From: Rostratula benghalensis
Taxonomy: Eukaryota > Chordata > Aves > Charadriiformes > Rostratulidae
Length of the DNA: 64,000 nucleotides
NCBI GenBank assembly: GCA_013399305.1
Contig: VXAI01000181.1
Location: 575,573 to 639,572, forward strand
Reading direction: 5' to 3'
The notes beneath the pieces were generated by a model, which made no database searches, was not told where the DNA came from, and saw only the letters and a program-made list of their open reading frames with translations. This document shows, one piece after another, positions 1 to 12,882 of this stretch. The position numbers and the translations under genes are program-made. Within the stretch, counting starts at the first letter, position 1, and each line of letters begins with the position of its first letter.

Positions 1-540
1 CCTATTTTCATTACCCAGATGTGAATTCAAGCCAGATGGAAGCTGACATCTCAGGCTCATAAGGTACCTCAGAAGTCACAGAAAGTCCCTACTACATAAT
101 TACTGACCGTTCTTAACCTGCCAGCAGAGCTTCAGGTGGGCAGCTCTGGATGCTGCAGCAACACAAGGTACCGGGGAAGCTCAGAGGACGCAGCAGGACA
201 CGGAACTTCAGCGAGGGGCGGAAAGGGCGCCGCTGGCCCTCGGAGCGGAGCTGAGTGGCACTCACGAGATCACAGCCAAGACTGCACCATCGTTCTCCCG
301 GGGCGGTTACGGCACCTCGCTTCTTTGCTGTGCCCTGCAAATATTTGCACAGTCAAATACTCATTTAAGCCGCCTCCGTATGCTGCCCCTCAGCAATCTG
401 CCTGCAAAAACTATTTGCAAAACTCTCCGGCCCCATTCAAGCGAACATTTCAGCAGGATCCCTACCCCGAGTGAGGGGATTTCAGCTCTCTTAAATCCGA
501 AACTTTTCAAAGATCTTACGCCAAGGTGGAGGAAATGCCG
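1..540. other. Sequence downstream of ROR1; GC-rich patch, no gene called
   Basis: No recognised gene or repeat. A patch at about 170-330 is GC-rich with several CpGs (for example GGGGCGGAAAGGGCGCCGC at about 216-234), in contrast to the AT-rich flank. Short open frames cross it on both strands, but none resembles a protein I know. Confidence 0.4.
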
Positions 541-563
541 GTACGTTTACGTTAAAACAATGT

Positions 564-600
564 TTTAATAAACAGCAGCATAAAATAATCCGTGTTTAAT
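564..600 (-). promoter_or_regulatory. Candidate distal poly(A) signals (two ATTAAA)
   Basis: Two minus-strand ATTAAA hexamers lie at 595-600 and 564-569, about 1.6 kb after the stop. They sit at the left edge of the AT-rich UTR-like tract, just before sequence composition changes. A good but unproven place for the main ROR1 poly(A) site. Confidence 0.35.
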
Positions 601-1624
601 ATCATCTCTGGCATGTGAAATACAAAAATGCGTATCTTAATTATAAAATAGCCTTTGTTATTACATTTTCATGCTTGCCTAATTGAAATGCCCATAATTA
701 ATAAATCAATCATCAAGTAATACAGTGATTAAACGCATGCAGTGAAAACAAAGAAAAATATTTGTATAAGGTAGTGGCTGAATATCACCATAATATATTT
801 CAAGAACATCTACATCAGGTTAAAAATAAAACAGAAACAGACCAAGATATAAAATGCAGAGATGTATTTTCACTTCTGCTGTACAAAACATTATCACACT
901 TTTGTGCAAAAAGATAAAAAATAAAGTCATATTATACAACATTGTCAAACTGAGCCAAAGATTTGTTTTTGTTCCGTGTACAATAAAAAATACTATTCAG
1001 TACAAAAGAGAGCCTGTGAAAAACTGTCGTGTACACAGCACTTTTGTAACTCATTAAAGTGGTTTCAAATGAATAATCTGGATTGCTTATACCTGAAGGA
1101 ATTTTCAGTAATTGTACAAATGTCTTATTTCTAAGTCCAAAGCTAATTCACATTATTATAACCGATAGGCAAAAATTGCTATCAATGGATTTGCTGCCTG
1201 ATGGAATGTGAATTTCTCTCTTTTCAGGGCTACTGGAGTCATAGTCTCTGAAATCACACATTGATCTGGAACAATAAATATTCCTGGGTAAATTGATTGT
1301 CATATAGAACATTGTGGTTTGGAGTCTTTCCACTAAATAGTTGCATAGCAACAAAAGGATATAAAATTTCTGCTTTAACTACTAGATTATGAAATGCTAT
1401 CTTTGAGTAAGTCGATTTAGGGTCTGAAATTAAAGCTCTTTAATTTCATTTCCTTTAAGGCAATTTTTTTGAACTCCAGCCACCTTTAGCAGCCAATAGC
1501 AGATGATTTTTGTAGACAGGGAGTTGGTAACTCAAGCTGTCGTGCTGTCATATAAATGACTTCTTTTTTTGGTCTGAACTCAGACTCCCAACTTAAGGAA
1601 AGACCAAAATCCTACCTGAAGTAA

Positions 1625-1630
1625 TTTATT
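1625..1630 (-). promoter_or_regulatory. Candidate proximal poly(A) signal AATAAA
   Basis: TTTATT on the plus strand is AATAAA on the minus strand, 531 bases after the ROR1 stop. It is a canonical hexamer in the right orientation. Use is unproven. Confidence 0.35.
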
Positions 1631-2160
1631 CAGCTCTCAGATCACAGATTTGAGACATAATCCTTGACTGCAAAATTTACAAATATTTTAACTAGTCATT
1701 GGAACCGAAACTGCACAACCAGCAGATCTCCGAATATTTGCATCTCCTAAAAAAAGAGACAAATATTAAAATATGCTTTCAGTATAAAAAAGTTTCTGTG
1801 ATTTAAACCACATCAGAGGTTTAAAAAGCTGTGAAAAAGCCTGTGACAAAATGTTTTTCTTTGGAACAACAACAAAAAAAAATCAAAATCCCACTTCCCC
1901 TCTTTCCCCTTTTCCCAATTGTCGGTGGCACTTAAAGAAACGACGTGTCCATGGATGAGGCTGAGTTATTCACACCACAATGCTCTTTGTCTGCTTGAGT
2001 CTGCCCATCCTGTTAAGCAGTTAAACTTCACAGAAGATACTTGCTGCAACGTCTGCCAAGCAACCAGGAGAGTCCTTTAATAAAATATTTGAATATAAAT
2101 CTTTGCTACGACTTTCTAGTTTGTACTGTAAATAGTTCTATTTACAAAGGCCTCGCTTAT

Positions 2161-3585
2161 TTACAATTCGGCTGAAATCATAGATTCATTTTGTCCATGG
2201 ATGCTGGAGTCTCCTAGTAGGGAAGACTGCTTTGAGTCAATTTTGTAGGGTTTTTGAGTTTTATTTCCAAAAACTGTCATGCCGATCCCCGCCGGGTGAT
2301 TAGGAATGGACACGTGGGATAGCAAAGGAATATTGGCTTCCTGGTTGGATCCCGAAGACGGCAAACTAGTGACGTGACCCGTGCTCGTGGATCCGCTGGC
2401 GCTGCTGGGAGAACGACTCTTTGGTGGAGGGCAGTGCTGGATCACCCGGGGCGGGCCTTGCGGAGGGTAGTGGGCAGCTGGGAAGGCGGCGTATCCCGGC
2501 GGAATCGGGTACCCGTTGATGGGGATGTATCGCTGGTTTTGAGGGAGCGGTGGCCCGATGAAGCCGGCGATTTGGCCTTGGGGTATACCTTGGGCCGGAA
2601 ACATGTAGTTGGGGTACCTGGGATTACTGAGATTACTAACTGGACTGGCGCTGAGGGAAGTCGTTTGAGTGGTGGCGTTCCCACCCGAGGGGGTGGTAGA
2701 GCTGGTGTGACTTGACAGACCCTCCCAGGAGCGCAGCCGGGCGTGGATTTCTTTAAATCGCGGCCTGCGGGAGGGCAGGTCGTGCCAGCACTCTGTCATC
2801 AGGCTATACATTCTGGGAGGACAGTCTTCAGAGCACGGCAGCAGTTGTCTTTTCCTGATCATCTCTATGACTTCTTGATTACTGAATCCGTAATAGGGCT
2901 GAAGTCCGAAGCTGAATATTTCCCACAGAACAACTCCAAAGGACCAAATATCCGAATCGGAAGAGAACTTGCCGTACATAATTGCCTCCGGTGGCATCCA
3001 GCGGATTGGCAAGAGAGACTTGTTTTGAACTCTGTAATAATCTGCCGAGTAGATTTCTCTCGAGAGTCCAAGGTCTGAAATTTTCACGTGAAGCTGTTCT
3101 CCGATTAAAATGTTACGGGCGGCGAGATCTTTGTGGACGAAGAAATGGCTGGCCAAGTACTCCATCCCCGCCGCGATCTGGACCGCGATGTGCAGGAAAT
3201 CCCCGTGGTCCAGGCTGGATTTTACAGTCCCATCCTCATCGCTGCTGCACCCGACATCCGAATGCGGCGAGCGCATGATGAGGAACTCGTGGAGGTCTCC
3301 TTGGTTCATGTACTCGAAGAGCATGCAGACGGGTTGCTCCTGGGTGACGACGCCTAAGAGGCAGACGATGTTGGGGTGGTGGAGCTCGGCCATGAGAGAG
3401 GCCTCCTGCTGGAACTCTGCCCACTGCTGGGGGTTGTTAAAGTCCTTTAGTGTCTTGATAGCGACGAGCTGAGCGTGGTCCATGCCTGGAAGGTAGAGGT
3501 GTCCCTTGTAGATCTTGCCGAAAGCACATTCCCCCAGTTCTTCCATGAAACGAACAGCAGACAGAGGCAACTCCTTAGCCTTACT
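2161..3585 (-). CDS. ROR1: ROR1 exon 9: kinase domain and C-terminal tail
   Basis: This terminal exon has 474 codons plus a TAA stop (2161-2163). It begins [11 protein letters not shown] after TTTGACAG. The kinase fold is complete but its motifs are altered. The glycine loop reads GECAFGK (exon residues 18-24, second glycine replaced by Cys). The ATP-lysine is in VAIK (residue 44). The catalytic loop is HKDLAARN (about 151-158, Lys for the usual Arg), and DFG is replaced by DLG (about 171-173, genomic 3067-3075). These changes are typical of ROR1, widely regarded as a pseudokinase or very weak kinase. The tail has Ser/Thr-rich, Pro-rich and second Ser/Thr-rich parts and ends ESMISAEL. One Thr of the human GITPQGQ segment is absent. 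Confidence 0.98.
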   Translation of the reverse strand, partial: SKAKELPLSAVRFMEELGECAFGKIYKGHLYLPGMDHAQLVAIKTLKDFNNPQQWAEFQQEASLMAELHHPNIVCLLGVVTQEQPVCMLFEYMNQGDLHEFLIMRSPHSDVGCSSDEDGTVKSSLDHGDFLHIAVQIAAGMEYLASHFFVHKDLAARNILIGEQLHVKISDLGLSREIYSADYYRVQNKSLLPIRWMPPEAIMYGKFSSDSDIWSFGVVLWEIFSFGLQPYYGFSNQEVIEMIRKRQLLPCSEDCPPRMYSLMTECWHDLPSRRPRFKEIHARLRSWEGLSSHTSSTTPSGGNATTQTTSLSASPVSNLSNPRYPNYMFPAQGIPQGQIAGFIGPPLPQNQRYIPINGYPIPPGYAAFPAAHYPPQGPPRVIQHCPPPKSRSPSSASGSTSTGHVTSLPSSGSNQEANIPLLSHVSIPNHPAGIGMTVFGNKTQKPYKIDSKQSSLLGDSSIHGQNESMISAEL

Positions 3586-4581
3586 CTGTCAAAGAAAGAT
3601 TAGCAAAAACCTGTCAGCAAAATAGGCCTGAAAACGTACTTTTAAGAGAAAGATCTTTTCGTGCAGGACATCAGCCAAGCAGATGGACACAGGAGCTCCT
3701 GGGCCATGGAGCTTCTGGCAATGACCCTGCTCAGCCCTGCGCGAGGCGGGCACTGCTGTGACCAGGCCAGGTACAGCCTGAGGGACACCAGCACCCCCCA
3801 ACATCAGCAACTCGGGGCTGAGCTTACCCTAATCTCCATGCACCCTGCTCCAAAGCTAAATTTAGAACTACTTCAGATCCAAGCAGTAAGAATTAGATCT
3901 AAATACACACAGGAACCATCAGCATTTCAGCAAGGGCATTTATATATAGTTGGGCTTGGGCCTTCATAGACTCAAAATGGAATAATTTCAGGAATTGAGG
4001 CAATTCACATATTTTAAGTAAGTCCATGCTGAAGTATTTTTTGGGTCAGAAAACTCTTTGCTTTTTTAAAACTATGTCCCTGTAGCCAGTTTTTCCTCGA
4101 CTTTGCTATTAACCTTTCCGTGTACAGTAGAGACTATTTCTGCTCACGCTCGACTCAATGCTCAGTCCTGAAACACGTAGGAAAGAGTCATCCAGAAACA
4201 ATGAGATAGTGGTCAAAGAAGAAGGACAAAGTTTTTAAAAACTCTTCTTATTCTGTGTGTGCATCTTCACTCCTAGGCCACAAAGAATGTCTGAAAAGAA
4301 TACAACTTAACTTCCACACGCGCCTGTAACACCTACACCCAAACCCACTCATTCAGGGTCCTCAGTACAGGTAGGGATTTAAGGCTAAGGAGTGTGGGAT
4401 CTACATTTTGTGAATTAGGGTAAACATTAGCATTTTACATTCCTGAAATCATATAACGGCAGCTTTACAGTGGCAGTATGGGAAAAGAATTGACATTTTA
4501 GAAAATCATTTAAAAAAAGACCTTTTAGAATGAATGATTTCTAATCATATTGACCACTTACGACGTCTAGAGAAATACCAC

Positions 4582-4615
4582 AATAATAATAATAATAACA
4601 ACAATAGTAATAATG
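4582..4615. repeat. AAT/AAC-rich simple repeat
   Basis: Imperfect AAT trinucleotide tract with AAC and AGT interruptions. Confidence 0.8.
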
Positions 4616-5270
4616 CCATTTAAGCAGGCAGCCAGTAGACTGTAGGGTGATGGCAGGAAATTAGCTATATTGTTGAGGAACAGATGGTTTATATTATACA
4701 AATCCTTTAGGCTAAAACTTGTTTAGGTCTGGCATATTGTAAATTATATTTTAGTAATGAAAGTGAAATGACCTCTGTCTGACCTGAGGCTGGGTTTGTC
4801 TGTTTGAACCAACATAGTGGAAAACTATGAAAGAAAATGAAGTCATAAAGATTTGGCAGGAAGGGCTCATTTCAAGTTAAGCGGTTATAAATCTGCTTAG
4901 TTTTTGTTTGACAAGTATTTGTCATACATCGGTGTACAAAATGTAAAGAAGTGTAAAATACACACGAGGCAGAGGGCCAAAGTAAACCCAGTACAAAGGG
5001 AGAGCAGTGAGAGTGAAGCTCAGCGCCTCTATCTCTATATCGGCTCCTTCCATTAGGTGAATGACAAGATGAGCTTAAATTTATTATTTTTTTTTTGAAG
5101 GCAATTAAAATCCCTTAAAACTAAAACAGGCTTTTGGATGGAACGCTAACGTTTTTATTCCGAGGAGCAAACGCCTGTCCACCTCAGATGGAGCCTGAAG
5201 CCGGGGTGTGTTTTTACCCAAAGTTGACATTAATACTGCATAGAGTATTTAAAAATAGGATCCGACTTCC

Positions 5271-5622
5271 TTTCTTTTACTGTTCTGTTTGAAAGGCAAT
5301 CAAAACATCTGAGATCGGGTGAGCTGGGTTTCCAAGAGGGAAAATACAGCATTAGCATAAATAAGACGGAAAGCTTTTTTTGCAATATTACAAGGAAACA
5401 GTGGGGTCTGTATTTGCAACCATAGATGAGATACCAAAAAGAAATTCTTGGCTGTGAGGGTGGTGAGAGCCTGGCCCAGGTTGCCCCGAGAAGCTGTGGC
5501 TGCCCCATCCCTGGAGGGGTTCAAGGCCAGGTTGGAGGGGGCTTGGAGCCACCTGGGCCGGTGGGAGGTGTCCCTGCCCAGGGCAGGGGGGTTGGAACTG
5601 GATGATCTTTAAGGTCCCTTCC
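5271..5622 (+). mobile_element. Chimeric unit A: non-CR1 head joined to CR1 3' end
   Basis: From about 5424 (AGATGAGATACC) to 5622 this is a CR1 3' end: GTGAGGGTGGTGAGAGCCTGG, CCCCATCCCTGGAGGGGTTC and GATCTTTAAGGTCCCTTCC, truncated just before the usual octamer tail. The 155 bases before it (5271-5423) are not the CR1 sequence seen at this point in the copies at 59906 and 61630. They match 14068-14227 at roughly 85% by eye, with shared blocks such as ACAAGGAAACAGTGGGGTCT and GAGCTGGGTTTCCAAG. Confidence 0.75.
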
Positions 5623-6360
5623 TTGCTTCTTTCTGGGCAAGTTGCTCTCCTGTGCTGGTATCAGCAGTCTGGGTGGAAACGGGGACCTCGTGAATACAAT
5701 GCTGATGTTCCCATTATCTTAAATTTAGCCAGGGTTGTACCCCCAAAATATCCAGTAGAAGGGGGGCCAAGAAGCAAATCCAAATTTAAAAAAATATTCC
5801 GTGGAGGTTGGATGCAGTATGTGGTTTCGACACTTAATTAAATGCTTTTTGTACCATTACCAACATGTTGATACACAGCTACTCTAAGCTCTACGTGGAA
5901 GTCCAAATGAAGATCTTCAAAGGACAAATTCCCTGGGCCAGCCTGCGTGGGACTGAGGGGTTGAAAGGGAACAAGAGACCAAACAAACACCCGCACAACA
6001 GCCCTGTTGGCATCTCGACACCAGCACCCAGGGCCTGCAACACTATTTAAAAGAGGAATTCTCATGTCAGAGATAAAAGACCCCTCTGCTGTCTGTATTC
6101 CTAACGGGCAAAAGCAGCGCTGCATTCCCCAGCAGAGCCACACCATGGGGTTGCTTTTATCACCGGCTTCACAGGAGCCTCCTGCTCTTTGGGTGAGCTG
6201 GAATTGTCCTCTTACTGTGTCTCTGTCCGGCTGCAGCTCCACACACGGGGGGCAGCACCCCCGAAAGAGGGACCTGGTGACACAGCTCCATCCATCCCTG
6301 CGTCACACCAGATACAGCTACTTCAGTCATTTCTCTAGGCTGCCACAATTAACTCCTTAT

Positions 6361-7035
6361 CACAGAATCATAGAACGGTCCAGGCCAGCAGGGACCTCTG
6401 GGATCATCCAGTCTGACCTCCCCGCAGTCAGCAGGGACCCCCCAACCAGACCAGGTTGCCCAGGGCCTCCTCCAGCCTCCCCTTGAAGATCTCCAGGGAA
6501 GGGGCCTCAACCACCTCCAGGGACAACCTCTTCCAGTGCTCCACCACCCTCAGAGTAAAGAACCTATTCCTAATGTCCAATCTAAAGCTGCTCTTCTCCA
6601 GCTTGAAGCCATTGCCCCTCGTCCTGTCCCTGCAGGCCTTTGGAAACAGACCCTCCCCAGCTCTCCTGTAGCCACTTCAGGTACTGGAAGCTGCTCTTAG
6701 GTCTCCCTGGAGCCTCCTCTTCTCCAGGCTGAACAACCCAAGCTCCCTCAGCCTGTCCTTGTAGCAAAGGTGCTTCAACCTCCTGAGCATTTTCATGGCC
6801 CTACTCTGGACTCATTCCATCAGGTCCATGACCTTCCTATCTTGGGGGCTCCAGACCTGCACACAGGACTCCAGGTGAGGTCTCACCAGAGCAGAGCAAA
6901 GTGGCAGAATCCAGAAGCATCTCTCTGGATCTTCTGGCAATGCATCCATCATTTCAGTCAGCCCAGGATGTGGTTGGCCTTCTGGGCTGGAAGTGCCCAC
7001 TGCCTGCTCATGGCCAACTTCTCATCCATAACCCA
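6361..7035 (-). mobile_element. CR1 LINE fragment, antisense
   Basis: It starts with the reversed CR1 3' end (CACAGAATCATAGAACGGTCC). It runs through the untranslated and reverse-transcriptase C-terminal region and stops near CATGGCCAACTTCTCATCC. The coding part is broken by stops and frameshifts. Confidence 0.93.
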
Positions 7036-8158
7036 ATTCTATCAACTTGACACTGAAGACCAAGCAACAGCAGCCTCCCTCAGCTTCTTAATTAAACTTC
7101 AGAGAAAATCTCCTCCAGAAATTATTCAGAGGTGGAGAACACAGCTCCTGAAGTGCAAGTGTTAAGCTTTCCTGACGCTGAGCGATGAGCTCTGCTGAAA
7201 ATCTACCTACAGCAGCGATACTGGGAGGTTCAAGTTGGTATTGCTGGAACTCAGTACAATCAGAACTTGGATTCATTTTGATACATCATTTTCTAACAAA
7301 ACTAACAGCTTACCCAAAGGCATGGTACCACAGTCTGCACAGTTTCTATTCTCATGACTGGTAGACACCGATTTTCCCTCTGAAATGCTTCAAAAGAACA
7401 ATCTCCACCAAATTGTGGAAGAAAATTGGCATAAAAAACCAGACAGAAACTCTTTTCCAGGGCATTATTTTGCCCGTAGGTGGCGGGAGGCAGTCACAGC
7501 CCCGAAGAGGGAGATCCACAAAGGTTTGCAAACCAGAGCACGAGGTTAATCACATTTAAATCTTAAATGGTTTTAAAAAACACTTCATGAACCTGGGACC
7601 ATGGGGAAGGAAAACAATACCAGCAGCAAGAGCCGCTCGGGCACGAGCTGTGCTGGCTACAACCACAGGTGGGGTTTTTTTAAGGCAATTTTTGGTAATT
7701 TCTCTTTTTAAGGGCGAGAGCGGGTAAGCCTGAAGAAACAGGGAACAAGTCTTTCCAGAGTGAATTCAGCTGAGAGAAAGATGACATACGACTACAGCAG
7801 ACCCACAAAAAACCCCCTCTCGTGAGAAAATGCTGAATCACATCTTTATCTGCACTACTTTGTAAATGAAATGAGGCAATTTAGAGATGCTTCAGTAATG
7901 AGTTGCTTGCTTTTATACAAGAAGCCTCCGGCTCCTATTTATCCAGATACACGGACACACAGGAATTACTTCCACAGGTCCAGCACACTTGCTATGCTGC
8001 TGATAAAAAAAAAATAAATCCTTACAAAAATTACACCTAAAGGCACCGGCAGAAACTGCAATTTCCAATCAGCTTAATATTTCAGCGCTGAGCTGATCAG
8101 AGCATTTCACTCCCTGCTATTACAGACAGCGAGTGTGGAAGCAGAAAGGAGGGATTAC

Positions 8159-8370
8159 CTTTGGTTTGTAGGCGTTGAGCATCGACATCTCCACATTTTG
8201 TCCCCTCACGTGCTTAGGCTGCCTCTGAACAGGAGGGGAGGAAGACTTCTGATTGTTGCGGCAGATGCAGATGAAGAAGAAGAGCAAGGCTATGGCCAGG
8301 GGAATGGTAACACTTGGCACCAGGATATACAGGATTTCCATTTTATTCTTTTCCTTGGAATCCTTATAAT
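8159..8370 (-). CDS. ROR1: ROR1 exon 8: transmembrane helix and juxtamembrane segment
   Basis: This 212-base exon has 70 full codons. After the charged stalk YKDSKEKNK comes a hydrophobic helix, about MEILYILVPSVTIPLAIALL and then FFFICIC, ended by the stop-transfer residues RNNQK. The cytoplasmic juxtamembrane part runs through QRQPKHVRGQNVEM to LNAYKPK. The acceptor is CTGTCTCAG before 8370 and the donor is AAG|GTAATC from 8158. The exon ends on a whole codon, which fits the in-phase start of exon 9 (SKAKEL). Confidence 0.97.
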
Positions 8371-11035
8371 CTGAGACAGAAAAAACCAACCAAACAAACG
8401 AACAATGAATGAAGTATTGCACAGAGTCAAATGCATCTCTAGGTCAACCAGAAGTGTTAAGAAGAATAAAACATCCAGGTAATGCTACTGCAGTCCAACT
8501 TGAACGCTGTTTTAGTACTTTAAGAATAATAGAGCAATTAACTTTGTTGAGTAACATTTCTGTAAGAGCACAGACTGGCCAGGAACAATTTCCCTGCAGC
8601 ATCTGAGTCCAAACCCAGCTCTGGTCATCAAACAGCTGAGTACCGAGAGGTGGCTCTTGCTTGGGGTGAAATGCAGTAACGGCCTAATGCAGGTCCACAG
8701 AAATGTGAACTTCTAAAAATAGCTTACAGAAGAAAGGCTCTGGTGGGATTATGGACTCCTTATTTTAATCTGTGTATTAGGTTTTGGTGCCATAGTTTCC
8801 TTAATCCAACAGAAAAGTGGGGAGTCATTGAAAAGGACTGTTTTATCCCCTTCTACTTATTTCAAGCCTCCTGTCTTCAACATCTCCTAGCACTGGGCAC
8901 TGGAACAAACAACACACACAACCAAAAACCTGTTTACAAGCTCATTTTAGGTGCAGGAACAGAATGTTTGGGGACTCTAGAGCAGAAGAAACGGAGAACA
9001 CCTGAGAAACTGGAGGAAATGCATGGAAATGGCAAGAAATAGAGCAACCATCCTGGTTTTTATCCCAGGAAGTCAGGAAAGGGGTTCAAAAAGTCTGCAA
9101 AAAAAATAATCTTACATCCTGAGGATTTAGGATTAACAGGCTAATGGGAAAACCCAACCCTCTACCAACTACACACTACGAGTGTGAGTGAAGGATGTGG
9201 AAGAGGCTGGGAAGCTGATTTATTTAACATCCTGCCAATGGCAGCTGCAACGTTTGCTCCCTCCGCACACAGCCGGGGAGTGAGTGACTTATTTTGGAAA
9301 GATGAAACCCTCTCCTACCAGTGCCCAGCGAGGGACAGCCCAGGATGCTCACCTTCCCCCCAGCTGGCTCTGGTTTCACAGGGCACCTTGCTTAAAGGAA
9401 CTTTAAAGTTCACTTTGGGCTGCAGGACTGGCTGTTTCCGAGGGAGATGGTGAAAGTCAGGGCAGCATCAGGCTGAGCGGATGCTGGCAGAACAGGGAAT
9501 GTTTTATTATTCCTACTGGGTCATTCCCGTTTGTTTGTCTGTGTTTTCCAGACTGGAGTTGCAGCAGTGCTTAGCAGCCCACACAGACATCTTCTATGCA
9601 CTTAATTAAACATGAACTTGATCTGAGGCTTGGGTTGGAGTCAAATTGTGACAGAGGCAAAGTTCAAATGGTTCTGGATGTCCCTCTCCTCTTACAGGCT
9701 CGCACCGTCCTTCTGCTCCCCCCACGCTCCTTTTTGGCCGTTCTTTTTAGATTAAGTTGTGCCATCTGGTTTTTAATTGAGAGGAGAGGTAGTACAAACA
9801 TTTCTACGGGCTTTGGGAAACAAGAGAGGACTAAAACATCCCAGAACAGCCTCCCTGTGCCCAGCAGAAGGGCGGTGTGTGCTCTCACCCTGTCCTCATT
9901 GGACCCACTCTGGGTTTCCCTCATGAGTTGCTGCCCTCTTAGCGCGGACACACAGTCAGGGCCCTATTTCCTTCCCCTTCAAAACCTTCTTACGTTTGTC
10001 TTTGCTAAGCCCCATGCTCCAATTACTCCGTGTTTCCCATCTTCCTATCTTCAGGTTGACAAACTTTTATGAAACGGATCTATTGCAGCTTGTGAGACAA
10101 CTGAAAGATACAGTTGAAGGACAAAAAACAAGAAAGAACCAGCACGAGGCAGACGGGGACCTGGGCACCAGTTCATCACCTGAGCTATTCCAGTCAAAGG
10201 GAATTATTATTCCTGTTAAGCAGCAGCCCCTGCTGTGAAGCCTCATTAGGTTAACAGGTTTCCTGGGAGCCACCTTAATTAAATCCATTTTCCATCCAGG
10301 CATGTCCTGGTGAGGCAGAATGCACAATACTTATTAAAATGTTGCCTGAAACGGCTCTTTCAGCCAGTGCAAAACCAGCGGAATGCCAGTCCCACGTGGT
10401 ATTTTGGTTTTAATATGCAGATTAGCATTTAACACTAAATTACTACTCACCTGATACAGCTCTAGTTGTCTGTGTTTAGAACAATAACGCCAGCTGCACA
10501 GCGAGTACCATTTAAGGTAGTGGGGAGAGGTAATTAAAACCCTTGTCAGGGAATTCTTCAAGCCAGCCAAACTATCTCATCTATTATCTAGTAAAATGTT
10601 CAAATCAGGGACTTTTGCAACACGTCCAAAAGCGTCCCGTTTTCAGCTGTTTCAGATCAAAAGACGGAGCCAGTCCTGGGATCTCGGAGCCCATCCAGAG
10701 GGGCCCTGGCAAACAGCACCACCCCCCCCCCCCCCAATCAACTTTTAATTACCCAATTATCCCAAAGTTGTGGAAAACACAAAAGGCACTCTGCTGAACG
10801 GTCGTGCAGCGACAGTGCAGTGCAGTAGAGAAATCTCAGCAGCGTGGCTGGAGCTGGTGGACACACAGAGACCCCTGAGTGTGCCCAACGCCCAGGGTTT
10901 GAGCCAAATCCAGCCCAGGCATCTGCAGCTCCTGGGGTGAGGAGTCAAGAGCTGATAGTAGGTGGAGTCCTGCTACTTAGATCCAGATTTTGCTACTGAA
11001 GGGCTGAAAAAGATCTTTGGAACAGTTTATATGGA

Positions 11036-11536
11036 ATGAACTATTGTGCGCAACATCCAGTTCTGGGCTCCCCAGTTCCAGAAAGACAGGAAACTGCTGT
11101 AGAGTCCAGAGGAGGTTATGAAGATGCTCAGAGACTGGAACATCCCTCTGCAGAGGAAAGGCTGAGAGAGACCTGGGGGCTGTTCAGCCTGGAGAAGAGC
11201 AGGCTGAGAAGGGATCTCATCGATGCTGAGCAATATCTAAAGGGGAGGTGTCAAGAGGATGGGGTCAGGTTCTTCTCAGTGGTGTCCACTGACAGGACAA
11301 GGGGCAACAGGCACAAACAGGGGAAATTCCATCTGAACATGAGGAAAAACTTCTTTCCTGTGGAAGTGGCAGAGGATGCCCAGAGAGGTGGTGGAGTCTC
11401 CTTCTCTGGGGACATTCAAACCCTGCCTGGACACGTTCCTGTGGGACCTGCTCTGGGTGACCCTGCTCTGGCAGGGGACTGGAGAAGATGATCTCCAGAT
11501 GTCCCTTCCAGCCCCTGCCTTTCTCTGATTTTGTGT
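11036..11536 (+). mobile_element. CR1 LINE fragment
   Basis: Begins near ACTATTGTGCGCAACATCC and continues TTCTGGGCTCCCCAGTTCC, GGGGACATTCAAACCCTGCC and CCAGATGTCCCTTCCAGCCC, ending close to TCTGATTTTGTG. It has the same layout as the copy at 12343, about 1.3 kb away in the same orientation, so the two belong to a similar CR1 subfamily. Confidence 0.9.
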
Positions 11537-12342
11537 AGTCAGTCTATCACTGTGCCTCATTAACAAGAAAAATAACTGAAGTTAAATGCTCTGAAATAAC
11601 AGCAAAAGAGATACAGGACTCTAAAAAGCATGTGAACGTTAGAGAGGGTTTGAGATGCGCATGACAGAGCCCAGACTGTCTGCCTTTCCCCTGATCTACC
11701 CTTTCAGTAAGAACATAATTCAGATCCCATTTTGGCATCGATTCCCATCTTTCCATTAATTGAAAAAGACTTTGGAGCAGGCTCAGAACATGTCTCACTG
11801 CAGGAATGTTCATAACCGTAACCAGAAATAATTTAATTTGGTTCTGGCTATCGAGCAGTAACATCAAAAGGTATCTCCTTTCCGAGGGGAAAGGTAACGT
11901 TACTGTGACGACTTGTAGGCAACACACAACTTTGTGAGAAACTTTGGACCGTGAATTTCCAGATCATTTCTGGGTACATTTCTGGCATGTCCATGCCAAT
12001 AGCTGCATTTTTTTTTCTTGGCACGCTGTCAACATGGCTAGTTCTAAATGCAGATAAAACCATTAGGAATCATTTGTTCAGGTCTTCCATCCAGTCCCCC
12101 CAGGGTCTCAGAAAAGCAGAATAAAATGAGAGCTGAATCTCCATTTTTGTTCATTTTGCAAAAGCAAAATACAGCCCAGGCAGTTGTGTAAACAGAAACT
12201 TAGAATACAGCTACGAGGATCTGGCAAGATCATCTCTATTTTTTTCAACAAGGCCCGAGCCTGGTTTCTGTGAGGTTTACATTTATTAAAATTAATCTTA
12301 ATAACCCAAGTGAAACAGAGAACATTTTACAACCATTTTGTG

Positions 12343-12882
12343 GATCAGCGTCAAGAGTGTGGCTTCTTGGAGTACTGTGTCCAAGTTCTGGGCTCCCCAG
12401 TTCCAGAAGGACAGGGAACTGCTGGAGAGGGTTCAGCAGAGGACCACAAAGAGGATGAGGGGCCTGGGAGCATCTTCTCTTTTGAGGAAAGGCTGAGGCA
12501 CTTGGGGCTTTTTAGTCCAGAGAAGAGAAAACTGAAGGGGGATCTGATCAACACCTAGAAATACTTAAAGGGTGGGTGTCAGGAGGATGGGGCCAGGCTT
12601 TTGTCAGGGGTGCCCAGGGACAAGACAAGATGAAATGGGCACACAAATGAACACAGGAAATTCCATCTCAACGTGAGGAGGAACTTATTCCCTGTGAGGG
12701 TGGCAGAGCCCTGGCAGAGGCTGCCCAGAGAGGTGGTGGAGTCTCCTTCTCTGGAGACATTCAGACCCCACCTGGACCTGTTCCTGTGGGACCTGCTCTG
12801 GGTGGACCAGCTCTGGCAGGGGGTTGGAGGAGATGATCCCCAGAGGTCCCTTCCAACCCCACATCATTCTGTGACTCTGGCA
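12343..12882 (+). mobile_element. CR1 LINE fragment
   Basis: Starts near GATCAGCGTCAAGAGTGTGG and ends CCCACATCATTCTGTGACTCTGG, a diverged CR1 tail. It contains the reverse-transcriptase C-terminal remnant (EERLRHLGLFSPEKRKLKGD in the plus frame), broken further on. Confidence 0.92.

Larger units (their letters stand above)
545..2160 (-). other. ROR1: Probable ROR1 3' untranslated region
   Basis: The sequence left of the stop codon is AT-rich, carries no CR1 copy, and reads on the minus strand like a vertebrate 3' UTR, with many T-runs, ATTTA-like motifs and TGTA motifs. The left limit is inferred from a cluster of poly(A)-signal-like hexamers at 564-600. ROR1 transcripts are known to have long 3' UTRs. 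The true end cannot be fixed from sequence alone. Confidence 0.5.
3586..8158 (-). other. ROR1: ROR1 intron 8
   Basis: This 4573-base intron has donor GTAATC and acceptor TTTGACAG. It contains the chimeric head-CR1 unit at 5271-5622, an antisense CR1 at 6361-7035 and a short AAT-rich tract at 4582-4615. The rest shows no gene or recognised repeat. Confidence 0.9.

Noticed and set aside
136..474. 112-codon plus-strand frame near the left edge
   Set aside because: It owes its length to the GC-rich patch, resembles no known protein, and shows no splice or promoter context that I can support.
2374..3472. Several plus-strand open frames (60-120 codons) opposite the kinase exon
   Set aside because: They are antisense shadows of a GC-rich coding exon and show no recognisable protein features.
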